From Lutraria lutraria (Eukaryota > Mollusca > Bivalvia > Venerida > Mactridae): a stretch of DNA of 64,000 nucleotides. The DNA lies in the NCBI GenBank assembly GCA_964023205.1, contig OZ026839.1:17886386-17950385 (forward strand), read 5' to 3'. The position numbers and the translations under genes are program-made. Below the pieces are notes generated by a model. The model did not search any database. It saw only the letters and a list, made by a program, of their open reading frames with translations, and was not told the DNA's origin. Below are positions 12,060-23,006 of this stretch, piece after piece (positions within the stretch are counted from its first letter, which is position 1; each line of letters begins with the position of its first letter).

Positions 12060-12170
12060 CTAGGAGTGATGGCCAAGGGGTAGAGTAACGAGGATCGAGT
12101 GACTGCCCGGTGGTAGACTATTCACCTTTAGAAAGGAAGGTACAAAGTTAAAATCCTACCAGTTTATACT
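12060..12170 (+). repeat. Possible tRNA-like SINE head
   Basis: The stretch TGGCCAAGGGGTAGAGT resembles a polymerase III A box, but only a very degenerate B box (AAGTTAAAATCC) follows. Weak; it may be chance. Confidence 0.2.
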
Positions 12171-12549
12171 TTGTTCAAAGTTTGAAGGAAATCCTATAGA
12201 TCTATATACAGAAGGTCATACTGCAGGAACTCTTATCTGTAAAACAACTTGGTTAAGCTATTAATATGTACACTCTTATACCAAGCTGAAAGGACTTACG
12301 TCCAACACATACACCGACTTACTTTTCACTCAGTTTGAAGGATTACCTCATTAAAGGACATTTTCATTAGTCTTAAAAGCACTTTTGTGAAACGGTAAAG
12401 GGCTACGACAGAGAAAGTCAGCCATAAACAAAAAGTGAAGAACGAATAATTTTATTTAACTAAACCTCAGAAATTATATTTACATATAGGTAACGCTATG
12501 TTTCTACATTAATGTAAGGTAAAAATAGGCAAGATGAGTTCAATATCGT

Positions 12550-13026
12550 ATGATTTGACTTAGGGCTGTGGCGAGTATCCGAGTACTCGGGTAATCACGA
12601 ATCATATTGAAAAATCGAGTATGAATAATCGTCATTACTGAGATTCGTAGTTCGCGATCTTGTTTTTTTAACAAATTAAAAGTGCATTTTTTGTTCTTAA
12701 AAATCCCTTTCTCTGAATAGATATTGTCACATCATGGACTACTTTGTTTGCCAAGATGTCCAATCGGTTCTTTAAATAATGATGCTGGTAAATTAATTAA
12801 CTGGAAGGGAGTACGTATAAATTTAAGCCATAGAAATTTTTTTTTTGTTTTACTTCATTATTCTTAAAAGAAATTCAATTTAGCTGTCTTCAGGACTGCA
12901 ATTTTGAAGTTTTAGATGGGTTACCTGATAACAAAAGATTCGTGATTCGATTTGTGGATCGTAAGTGTTGAATCGTGGATTGGATCGGATCGCCACTTAC
13001 CCAACGATCCACAGCCATATGATTTG
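12550..13026. mobile_element. hAT-like MITE with 8-bp target duplication
   Basis: ATGATTTG is present at 12550-12557 and again at 13019-13026. Between them a 461-bp element has TAGGGCTGTGG at its left end and CCACAGCCAT at its right. The inner ends are rich in GATCC and GATTCG motifs. An 8-bp duplication and TAGGGCTGTGG-type termini are typical of hAT MITEs. Three bases lie between the left duplication and TAGGG, which is slightly irregular. It has no coding capacity. Confidence 0.65.
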
Positions 13027-14106
13027 TCACACGAAAACTAATAGAGTACAAATCACCAAAACTGTTTTGCTGAATGTTAAATAATTTAAAAGCAAAGTAT
13101 ATCTATAAAAAGATTAATCGAAACTGAAATAGAGAAATCGGTTTTGGTTATTCCTCAACCTACTTCTAAAAGTGGATACATGTGGCACTGGGGATCCTAA
13201 CGCATTCCTCCACATTGAAGAGTATTTGAATAGGCTAGAATTGCTGTCTGAGGGTTGTGGGTTCAAACCTCAGAAGGGACAAACTTTTTTCTTTCTGTGT
13301 TTTCTTTAAACATTATCTTTGAATATCTTAGAACATATTTAGGATGAAAAATTGTTTTATTTTAATCAAGTGACTTTTATAGGTTGGCTAAATAATGCTA
13401 GAAATGTGAACATTTGTTTACCCTAGGGTTACTTTAAGATGTATTGTGCAACAGTAAGCCTGGTAAGGTTTTATTATGTTTGTTAGACATGGGGGACTAT
13501 TTTGAATATACTAGTAAGTTTTGTCACTTAAATATATATCATACCGCTATTTTCTTGACTTTTTTGCCAAAAGAGATCGTAAATAATAAGTCTCCGAAGC
13601 ATTGAAAAAATAAGAAATTCGTTTCATGTCACACAATGCACTAATATACGATGTTATACTTTTTAAGTATAATTGTTTATTTACAATTACATGTAAGTGA
13701 AATGCAACTACAATGCATTATTTCCTGTGCAATAAGTAAATATACTCGGTGTTTAGCCGTTTAGAAGGGTAATTATAGTTTTTTTCTGTCAAAAATTGTA
13801 AAATTGTCAAACAACATATTTTAAAGAGTTATTGAAGAAAAAAAAACAGGTTTGACCACCTTTTGAATTTTGGGTATTAGGATCCTAATACATACATCTC
13901 ATTACTAATGCCGTGGATGTCTATACCATATGCCGTCTATTCTATACCGGTCACAAAATCAGACCATCCGCAGAAAGAGACATGCATTGACCCATAAGGA
14001 ATGTGTTATCACATCACGGATTGCCTGCACTAACCCACTGCCAGATCCAACTATTCTAATATTTTTTCTTACACTTATAGGTGATACAGATAAATCACGG
14101 AACCGG
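13027..14106. other. Mostly anonymous sequence with one SINE-like piece
   Basis: At 13190-13290 there is a tRNA-like stretch with a good B box (GTGGGTTCAAACCTC) preceded by a poor A box. A short TAGGATCCTAA palindrome occurs near 13878. Nothing else is recognised. Confidence 0.35.
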
Positions 14107-14444
14107 TCAGGGTTGTGATACAACCTCGGCGGCGTTGTCTTGCTCATAATGTCTTTGAATACTAAGTAATCTATTCACCCTTTGAAGAGAGTATCGCGAC
14201 AAATGATTTGTTTCAAAACAAGCTTTAACAATAATACACCAAATTTCCGGCGGTAGTTCAACATGTTTTTTTTGTGAAGGTGTTTCGGTTTCCGTTTTAG
14301 ATTAATTATTTCTCGCAAATGTTTAATGCGAGTCTGAAATTCTGATGAATCACTATTACAATTGCCGCTATCGTTAGTGTGCGAGTTCATATCGTAAGTG
14401 ACACTAATCACAGGGGATGAACAACTTTTGTCACGTGACCACAA
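14107..14444 (-). pseudogene. Frameshifted F-box-like ORF
   Basis: A minus-strand reading frame starts at ATG 14444 and encodes a Ser/Asn-rich lead (NDSGNCNSDSSEFQTRIKHL) and a basic run (LKRKPKHLHKK). At an eight-base A run (14273-14266 on the plus strand) the sensible frame shifts by one. The new frame reads HVELPPEIWCIIVKACFETN, then RYSLQRVNRLLS, and stops at 14107. The LPPEIW core followed by a hydrophobic helix and a later VNR..L resembles the N-terminal half of an F-box, which links substrates to SCF ubiquitin ligases. The homopolymer shift means it is either broken or a sequencing or assembly error. Homology is by motif only. Confidence 0.35.
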
Positions 14445-16222
14445 AAGTCAACGCCGGTTTGTAAAATTGGCACCGAAAAGGTAATAATTGATGAATTTTA
14501 TATTTACAAGATTTCCTTTCATAAGATACCACAGCCTATGACACAGTATTCAAAATTTCCTTCATTTTGACATATTCAGATTGCTTTTACCTTTTGCACT
14601 TTCCGAGAACACTTCGGCACAAAATTTTGAATTGCATTGCTAACGTAGTTTGTTGGTATCGTATATGACGCTTTTTGAAAGAAAACAGTTTTCGAGTGGA
14701 GTTTTATTAGAAAAATAGTATTAACTATTGCTTTTAATTATCTACACGAAGTGAGAGTGTTGTGTAATTAGAGAACATGTGTTATTCTTCGTATGTTTTG
14801 TTTAGCAAACGTAGGTTGGTAATTTTTGGACATTGAAATATGGCAAACACTAGTTGCTAGGATTTATTTTCTTAATTTAAACAGTATTGTGTGAAACATG
14901 TGCGATGAAAGCTTCACGAGAAGAGGCACAGAGGGGCGGGGCGTTACTCCTGCTGCTGGTGTTCTTTTCATTATTGTTGTTACGGCGGGCGTGATGTTGT
15001 CCTCGGTTTCGTCAGATATTCACATCCTTAATGGTATTTGATACGTTGTTGATTTGGGAAGTAATGACAATAAACCAGTCATATTGTTAGAATCGTTGTT
15101 TTTAAATAGTGCTCTGTCTGAACGTATTCTAGCTTTGTACAGAGGACACCGAAGGGTTTGATGAATTGGTGACTCAGTGGTGTAAGTTTTCTTTTCATAG
15201 CCCGAGGGAATAAGGATGTTGGTGGCACTATCACACCCTATAGGGATCCTTTCTTATACAGCTCCCCGGGGAGCTATGTTCGCTAAATATCGCACTCGTA
15301 CAAAATAAGAAGCTGTATTTTCAGAGTAGGTTGTTGTTCCTTTTTTCTAGGATAGAGATCCCCAATTATCAGATGCAAGATAAAATACATTAATTTTTTT
15401 ATGATGATAAATTGGTTGTACAAACACATGACGACGAGATATGCATTTAACATTCAGTAGCCAGGTAGTAATGAGATCGTCTGACAGGCCGTCCGTCCGC
15501 CCGTCCATAATGTACAATGTAATGTTCTCAGGTAAATAGGCTGCTAGTAGCCTGAGAACACTTTTTGGCTCCGCCCACAATGACGGACTACTTTCATAAA
15601 TTATGAATGGAACATTATATTTGCTAAATTATAAAAAACAGTGTTTTTTAGTCAAAGAAATGTATTATAAGAAATATAAAAATAGTATATTTGAACGCAA
15701 ATTATCATAAATAAAAACAAAAAATCATCAAGAAATGCTTATTTATGCAACTTAACAAAATACTAAACTTACATCAAAGAAAAAATGGGAGCAACGTTGG
15801 AACGTCGACATGTGATTTACTAGAGAATCGTGTAAAACGTCATAGAATGACGTCACTCTGTTCAACCGTGCGCGATGTATTTCCCGCAAAATCGTGTAAA
15901 TTTATTGAAAATTGAAGTTATATGGACGAAAATAATGCCGATCAAGCTGCAAGAAAATAATTTTACCATTACTTATGAGTTGTAGACAAATGATTTCATT
16001 AATGTGAAATTAAATTGTTTGATCCATGAGAGCTTTTTAAATTATTTTCCCAATTGTAGTGAACTATTTATCTGCGGATGTTGACTGTTCAATGTGATTT
16101 GCCGGGAGACCGTAATAATCACACTAGCGAATTAAACGCTAAATTTCAGGTGAAATTACACTAAATCATGCTCCGAAAAATGAGTTACATGATAAATAGA
16201 AACTCGGGTCAGTGTCCGGATC
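14445..16222. other. Intergenic, nothing recognised
   Basis: No gene or repeat can be supported. A CCGTCCGTCCGCCCGTCC run lies near 15489. Confidence 0.4.
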
Positions 16223-16314
16223 GAACAATGTTATCAGACTCAGCGATATCGTCCAGGGTGTCTCGCTAAAGCTCGCCACCCTGGACGATATCACCTCGCC
16301 TGATAACATTGTTC
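16223..16314. repeat. Nested foldback, ~45-bp arms
   Basis: GAACAATGTTATCAG at 16223 pairs with CTGATAACATTGTTC ending at 16314. Inside it GATATCGTCCAGGGTG pairs with CACCCTGGACGATATC around a loop of about 16 bases. It sits at the distal edge of the inverted array copy. Confidence 0.8.
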
Positions 16315-16740
16315 TATCAACACAGACACATGCACACACCGGCGACGGCGATATAAATAAATGCCAAGATAAAAAATAAAATACCCAATTCAAACGAGCA
16401 AATGTAAAAAACTTAGAGGGGATAAGCTAACATTCTCATGAACGGATGAAGATTATTTATTAAACATAAACGAGTGTGTGTGGGTGTAGCGGGAACGATA
16501 ACTCTGCATTATAGATACTGATAAAGGAGTGCGACATTTAGCGTTGATGTTGCGACAAATAGCGTCAGTGCTATTTATTGCGACATTTAGCGTTACAGAT
16601 GCAACATATAGCGTCAGGAGGTTTTGCGACATTTAGCGTTGGTTGCGACCTTTAGCGCCAGCCTTGCGACATATAACGTCAAATGTGACATTTAGCGTCG
16701 ATGCGACATTTAATGTTGCTACCACCATTCTTTGCAACAT
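16305..16740 (-). repeat. GACGCTAAATGTCGC array, right copy (inverted)
   Basis: Reverse-complement partner of 10058-10415 plus 11980-12055. The array units are at 16530-16715, in the form GCGACATTTAGCGTT on the plus strand. The unique flank (ACTCTGCATTATAGA, then TTGAATTGGGTATTTTATTT on the minus strand) is continuous here, which makes it the empty-site allele for the 10416-11979 insertion. Confidence 0.8.
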
Positions 16741-17639
16741 ATGCTATTTTGTTTCCGACGGCAATGTCGAATTAACACTTGAACTAAACAGAATCACGAA
16801 TAACTTAAAACCGGCTTTAATTATTAAGTTTCTGACAAGCATTGACATGTAATTGAGCAACTTACAGAAATAAAGAAGAATTAATCCGAGTGAATACAGC
16901 TTCATCGTTACGTATCTGTATAGCAAAAAAAGGTGCAACTCGGCCTTACAATATGTCAATTTACTTCCAGTGACATTTATCTGTGCCGAATACACTATAG
17001 ATGTGCGGTCCCTTATCAAAGTTTACTGAAATGATACATGTATATAATTATTTTTCAAACAGCGTCGTGACCAAAATTAACGGGGTCATGCAGTGTTACT
17101 TAACACAATCCATAGATAATTGATATATATCTATATAAGAAGTAATTGTCCTCTATTTGCAGGATGGTGATTCATTATCTACATTTAGAACTACTAAACA
17201 TCCAACACAACGACTGTACAATAAACACATATCGCTTTGAAAGCTTAACTTTCTATATAGTCACGCATTTAAAGCAAACTTCCTTTTTGTCTTTGAATAA
17301 GCTGTAAAGAAAATACTGAATGGAATACAAGTACTACACACATGGTCAGAATTAGTTCAGAATGTAATTGTATAGTTTATTGCCTCCATGAACCAATTCT
17401 CTTCATCTGCACAGTCTAGAAAGTGGGTATGTTATGCTTCTATTCAGTCAATATGCGGTAAAAAAGGGGGTTACGTGTAAGTTATAGGAATGGACAAAAC
17501 GGGTTGACTATGAAGACACTCTCTGATTCTACCTCAAGACAAACTTCATACTTTGTTAGGATAGAAATAGAAATCAGAAATCATATAGTTTCAGTTATGT
17601 TTATAACCTAATGCAGACAATGTGTCGATGGTGGAATCA
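16741..17639. other. Intergenic, nothing recognised
   Basis: No gene or repeat can be supported. Confidence 0.4.
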
Positions 17640-17882
17640 TCAATTTCACCGACAGCAATGCGACAACAATATTGTTTGTTTGTTTCATCGGGTTTAACCT
17701 TATTCAATCCGTAAGCTTCTGCCAAGTTACCCCACATAATTCAGAGATGGAGGACAATTTAACATAGGATGTAATATCTTCAGTCGGCGCGGACTGTGTG
17801 AGCCTCGCCCGGAGTTCGAACACACGACCTCTCGATCAGTAGACAAACACTCTAACCACTGAGCTAGCCGGGCGGGCTCGCG
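17640..17882 (-). mobile_element. tRNA-derived SINE
   Basis: On the minus strand the head reads CCGGCTAGCTCAGTGGTTAG (A box) and then GTCGTGTGTTCGAACTCCG (B box). It is followed by a unique body and a 3' region with GTTAAACCCGATGAAACAAA, running into CAAACAAACAAT. The acceptor and T stems do not pair well, so it is not a working tRNA. Confidence 0.65.
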
Positions 17883-19190
17883 AATAACAATAACAATTGT
17901 CATATTAATAAAATTTGTATTTAATGGAGGTTACATATACAGATATAAAACATAGTACAACAAGTTCAAACTCCATATATATATAATTGATTCTATATGA
18001 TGTAAAATACAAATGTAATTCAAAACAGTTAGCTTTAGATTTTTTTTGGATGTATAACGAAAACCTCATTCATCAAACAGTATTTTACATACCGTACATA
18101 TATTTCAGTGTGTTTAATAGTGTTAAAAGTAATATTTCTGTTGTTTTGAAATACAAATGTACATAAATGGATCTTTGTAAGGGGTAGTGGGGATGGCTCT
18201 ACAACCCCACTCCCCAAGGTTGACAGTGACTAATAAATGGGCAAATAGCCCGAAAGCAGACCGAACGCAGTGGAAGTTCCTCATGCACTAAAAGTGCTAC
18301 GGCGTTTCTGCGTGCTTCCAAATCCGTACGGATCGCCAAGTTTTGCCCAATGTTTTGCAAGTAGACAACACGAATTTGCAAGTACGGCGGGTTGAGACCG
18401 GCGCTAAATTTAGCGCATTATCTTATCTTTATCATTTTCTGCTCAACATACGAAACATTAATGACATTGGATTACATAATCAGCTTAATGGGAATGTTCT
18501 AAAGTCGATATCCACATTGATGTTGTGTTGTAACTTCTGTTTACTGCACGTAATAGTGATTATGATATTGATATGTTATTACTTTCTGAATAACGTATTG
18601 TGCGATTTTATTAACCTGTCTAAGCTGAATAATTACACGGTTGTTGGATGGGATTATTTTTAGCTTCGTATCGCAGTCGATAGTTTTTATTTTACCGTTA
18701 TGGAATATGTTCCAATCAATGTCTTGATAAAACGGTAAAATAAACGAAAACTATCGTAAAACTTACGAAAGTAATCGAACCTCACCGAAGCTAAACATAA
18801 ATGCAATCATTGACCGTATAATTATGCAGCTTTGACAGTTTGATAAGATCGCACTATACCATACACGTAATGGTGTTTGTATACATGTGGATTGTTTGTT
18901 ATAATTTCTATTTTCTAGTTAAAAACATACTACAACAACAACAATACATTTTTATTCTCCCAAGTATAATATATATACAGTATGGGGGAAATGAATAAGC
19001 ATACAGTTGTATTTACAAAGCGTTTCATCAGGTGTGCAAAAAGGATTTTATATGCAAATAAGAATATTCTACAATCACGCTGGTTAAGTGTTTTAAAATA
19101 ATTTTCGAATTCGTGGTAAATTTTGAATGAATGGTACATTCTGTCTTTATTTTAATTATTATTACTCTTAATACAATAATTGTACATGTA
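17883..19190. other. Anonymous sequence with a hairpin and a short repeat
   Basis: At 18668-18760 TCGATAGTTTTTATTTTACC is followed, after about 45 bases, by its near-perfect inverse (CGGTAAAATAAACGAAAAC). The stretch GTGTTGTAACTTCTGTTTAC at about 18522 recurs at about 33092 and 33146. No gene is recognised. Confidence 0.4.
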
Positions 19191-19890
19191 AGTCTTTAAA
19201 CCAGGGTTTAAGACTTTAAACTGGGGTTTATGGTGCCGAATGTACATTTATTTTCAAAATATTTATTTAAGAGGTCTTAAACCTATAGTTTCAACTGCTG
19301 TGTGCACATGAATTGCTTAAACTGTGGTTTTATCTCTTAAATTACGGTTTAAAGTCTGTTAAACCCAGGGTTTAAGAGATGAAACTACGGTTTATGAATA
19401 GTTGTGCAACCGGCGGTTGAAACTATGGGTTTAAGACCTCTTAAACCCTGGGTTTAACTGTTAAACCCATAGTTTAAGGATTATGCATTCCGTGTACTAT
19501 AGAATGCATAATAATTCCTTTAACTATAGGTTTAACAGTTAAACCCAGGGTTTAAGAGGTCTCAAACCTATAGTTTCAACTGCCGTTTGCACATGAATTG
19601 CTTAAACTATGGTTTAAAGTCTGTTAAACCCAGGGTTTAAGTGAGGACCAATCAAATGTTTAAAGTATCACATTACTTTTCACTCAGTTGTTTCATTTTT
19701 ATAATTAAGTATAAATATAAAGATTGAATTAAAATAATTGATACATTCTATAATGTAATAGAGCAAGGTGACGTTATTATGTTGAATTAACATCTCTTTA
19801 TAGTCCACACGTGTCCGGCATGCTTGTTAATTCAGTTATCACCTAATCATCGTTATACATGTCAAAATTCAGGAATGCGTCTTGACATAT
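19191..19890 (-). repeat. TTAAACC-GGTTTAA palindromic-motif array with conserved flank (inverted copy)
   Basis: 19196-19650 holds many imperfect copies of self-complementary motifs such as TTAAACCCAGGGTTTAA and TTAAACCATAGTTTAAG at irregular spacing. From 19640 to 19890 a non-repetitive flank includes, on the minus strand, TAACGATGATTAGGTGATAA and CCGGACACGTGTGGACTATA. The same flank and array occur in the opposite orientation at 31385-31625 and 31890-32640. Confidence 0.8.
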
Positions 19891-20215
19891 ATAAAATAAA
19901 TAAAAATACATAGATTTTATGACAGTTTATTGAATAGGAATACCACCATCTGAATATATATTATTCACCATCATAATTATAAAACTAAGAAACAATTGTT
20001 TCACATGTGAACATGAAGCCTTACAACTAATACTATAATTATGAAACCTCTAAAATTGAATATTATTAGCATGCACATATTTAGCTGTTTCAAACAGTAT
20101 GTTTATTATATAAGAATGGTTTTCATCTTCAATCACATAATGCAAAAAAACAACTTTTTTTTTAACTTTAACGTTCTACATACAACACATTTGGACAATA
20201 AAGACATATTAATAT

Positions 20216-20355
20216 AATGTTAATAAGTAAGTGTTTTCATAATGGCCTTGTTATTGGGCTGAAGACTGTCATATTAGCCTGAGGCCGAAGGCCGAAGGCT
20301 AATATGACTGTCTTCAGCCCAATAACAAGGCCATTATGAAAATACTTACTAATTG
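20216..20355. repeat. Large near-perfect palindrome (about 60-bp arms)
   Basis: The left arm at 20221-20280 contains TTTTCATAATGGCCTTGTTA, then TTGGGCTGAAGACTGTCATA. The right arm at 20296-20355 is its inverse with very few mismatches. The 15-base loop carries a GGCCGAA tandem. It lies just 3' of the donor of the Crypton-like exon, so it would be intronic and would form a strong RNA hairpin. A degenerate CATAATGGCC series also occurs at 31222-31335. Confidence 0.85.
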
Positions 20356-20423
20356 ACAATTTTATTAATTAACTATACAATATTTAAATGAATCAAGATA
20401 TACACAATAATAAATAGGTATAC

Positions 20424-20856
20424 CTAGATAAAATCTGGCAAGAATGGTGTCAAGCTCGTTGGCTGGGATTTCTTCAATAGGCCTTGACTCATTTACACTA
20501 GATGCCCATTCTTCAAACACCCTCATATCACTTCTTGTTTTATATACTGTTGCTTTAGCCTTATTTTGATCGACAAAACTTTTGGTTGCACAAAAATCTA
20601 CGGTTTTAAAACGTTTAAATTTTGTTTCGCTGGTATCCTCACACCTATTGTGGTCTGATTCGGCATTACCGTAACGGTTATCCAAAAGTTGCATGTCCGA
20701 ATTCTCCCCAACTAGATTTCCATCGTCACAAAATTCATCATCATCAAACAAATTTACATCACAGTATGTCTGTTTGTTCGACTGAATGTCGATGGCATTG
20801 TCTAAATGTAAGATATCGTCTGCTAACTGCTCCAATAAGCGCTCACCTTCGTTCAT
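20424..20856 (-). CDS. Crypton/DUF3504-type protein, first coding exon
   Basis: The minus-strand ATG at 20856 opens a 144-codon exon ending at a donor (ATCTAG|GTATAC) after 20424, leaving phase 1. Residues 1-95 are acidic and low-complexity (FDDDEFCDDG and similar). Residues 100-144 read TRSDMRVFEEWASS, then EEIPANELDTILARFYL. That pattern, a basic lead, a short helix, EIPxxELxxxLxxFF and then the core, is the N-terminal signature of the DUF3504/KCTD1-like family. This family derives from the Crypton tyrosine recombinase and is found in ZMYM and QRICH1 proteins and in many orphan mollusc genes. The recombinase core exons were not found further down, where a large palindrome and a TTTAAACC array follow. 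It could be a live gene with distant exons or a stranded first exon. Confidence 0.6.
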
Positions 20857-20973
20857 TGTTTTGATTCTTTAAGTGTCGTCTGATGAAAACAAAGACCTGT
20901 GTATAAGCCGTCCGATCCGTTCCTTTTTCCGCGAATTTCCGTTGTTTTAAGATATATATCGCAAAAGGGTCCT

Positions 20974-21355
20974 CCCAGCAAACACACAACGTTATTACAA
21001 CGTTGTGTTTTAGTTGTGTATTGGTTGTATTTTTTTACAACGTTGTCACAACGTTGTTGCAACGTTGACAACTATTTAACACAGTGTTTTGGAATGTGTA
21101 GGAGAAAGTATCATAAAAGCAATGCATTTATGTATTGAACAGACACTGTAAAAATGCATACAGCATTGTTATCTAAAACTGGAAATTTTTACAACGTTGG
21201 TACAACGTTGTGTAAACGTTGGGCTGCAACGTTGTGTAACAACCGTGCTGTAACGTTGTGAAAACGTTAGTAAGCAACGTTATCACAACGTTGTACTAAT
21301 GTTTTAGTCGCAACGTTGTTAGAGTAACGTTATATCAACGTTTTGACAACGTTGC
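20974..21355 (+). repeat. AACGTT palindromic-motif array, left copy
   Basis: The array starts CCCAGCAAACACACAACG and then carries about 18 AACGTT cores within CAACGTTGT-type motifs at irregular spacing, interrupted by about 90 bp of unique sequence. The same CCAGCAAACACA edge bounds an inverted array at 30966-31147. No coding is implied. Confidence 0.8.
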
Positions 21356-22080
21356 CAATTTCAGTGCAAACTAGTGTAGAACATAATGAAAGTACATGTA
21401 TATTCAAAATGGTTATGAATTTACTTTGCATCGTTTTTATTGCTGCAAAAACAAGATCCAATCCCTTTTGCTTAAGTGCTGCCAAATTTCAATCACAATG
21501 ACATTTTTTCATGTGTAATTCACTAATTATAGACAGTAAACAACACATTCAACTGTTTGTTGCTCTATATTTAATGGATAAAGTAGACCTGTGTTCTGTA
21601 CACACATCAAGACTATAAAGTACATGTTGTATTCGTTTTTTCATATATGTATGTTATACATATAACGATATTCATACATGTATGCCATATCTTCAGACTG
21701 TCAATAAAGTTGAGATTTGCTTCAGAAGTATCATTCTTAAGTGAGATTTAGGTTAAAATAAGTTTTTTTTGTGTGCGAGATGGCGCTTTATACATGAAAA
21801 AATGCCTCTATTTACACCCATGAATAAATGCATCCTATGATGTATATCAAATAAAATAAAGTCGAAGTATGTTAAATAGAATTTATTTATCAATGCACAT
21901 CGTACTCTTTAGCAGCAAATAACATGTTATATTCAAAGTATCCTCACAATCACATTGAAAAACGCAGCATCAAGTCATCTGCAGCACATTATAATTCATA
22001 TATGCTTAGATGATCATGATATTGTCTATATAATATTAATTATGATATATAACACTCATTGAATATTCTTACTAGTCCTA
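21356..22080. other. Anonymous AT-rich sequence
   Basis: Nothing recognised. Confidence 0.4.
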
Positions 22081-22512
22081 CTAATTGCTGGCACTTCAAG
22101 CTGCTTTCAAAATTACATTGTTTTGCAGATACATGAAACGGTCAAACTCCTTCAATCCTTGATAATATCATAGCATCATTTTCCTTTGGTGTCATTACAC
22201 AGATTTACCCAGTGATCAGTTTGTATTTTCCTTAATGGACGAAAGCTCTATCAGTCTATGGCAAAATTTGGGATATAGTTATTGCCGTAAGAGCAACTTT
22301 ATTGGTATGTTCATGTAGTAGTTAACCACTGGACTGGGCAGAGTTTGTTCTAAATCGGATGTATCAACCCAGAAACAGGCTCGGTTTCTCTGAAAAATTC
22401 GAAGCTCTTCATTGGTCACAATTTGGTGAAAGAAGGTTTTCTTCTGCTTCTTCATAATTTCCTTGTTGTTGACCTCTGGTGCCAACTTCTACGCCAGGTT
22501 AAAAACTGAAAC
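22080..22512 (-). repeat. 430-bp dispersed segment, copy A (exon-like)
   Basis: Aligns in the same orientation with 52850-53270, with shared blocks CACAGATTTACCC.GTGATCAG and GACCTCTGGTGCCAACTTC. On the minus strand both start at a convincing acceptor (TTTCAG) followed by TT(T/C)TTAACCTG. This copy has a 68-codon frame (APEVNNKEIMKKQKKTFFHQ and on). That frame is closed just upstream and is not conserved in copy B, so coding is doubtful. It may be a duplicated 3' exon or UTR. Confidence 0.55.
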
Positions 22513-23006
22513 AAGATATACAATATTTAAATTTCAGCATGACAATGAAGTAAACATCTATAAGATACTGAAACCGGTCTTTGAATTAGTAATTTGTGAC
22601 AGGTTGCCCTCCAATATACTTTATGAAGAAAACTTATCTTAACCTGTCCAGGACAACCAATTTTTTATTCGGACAACCAAAATTTTGGTTTCATTAATAA
22701 ATCAAAACAAAAGCAGCTAAAATTTCTGTTTGGGACAACCACATTTCAAACCTTAATTTCACAGACTGCTCAATGTAACTGTTAATAAATAATATTATTT
22801 TACGGTTTACCCCACCCACTGCACTGGTCATCTAAATTTAATCTGACCATTCAGAAATCATTCAACAAACAGATTATATCACCCAATCAATAAATATGAT
22901 TATTAAAGAGAACTTACCGTGGTTACAAACAATAATATCTTCATGTATTTATGTATAGATCACTGAAAAGTGGATGATAATTTCTAAAGATTTGTTGTTG
23001 TAGTCA
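22513..23006. other. Anonymous sequence left of the Mutator-like element
   Basis: Contains GGACAACCAA-type short repeats near 22650-22740. Nothing else is recognised. Confidence 0.35.

Noticed and set aside
18343..18663. 106-codon plus-strand frame
   Set aside because: Low-complexity Leu/Ile/Asn composition with no domain or splice context, and part of it is a short dispersed repeat.
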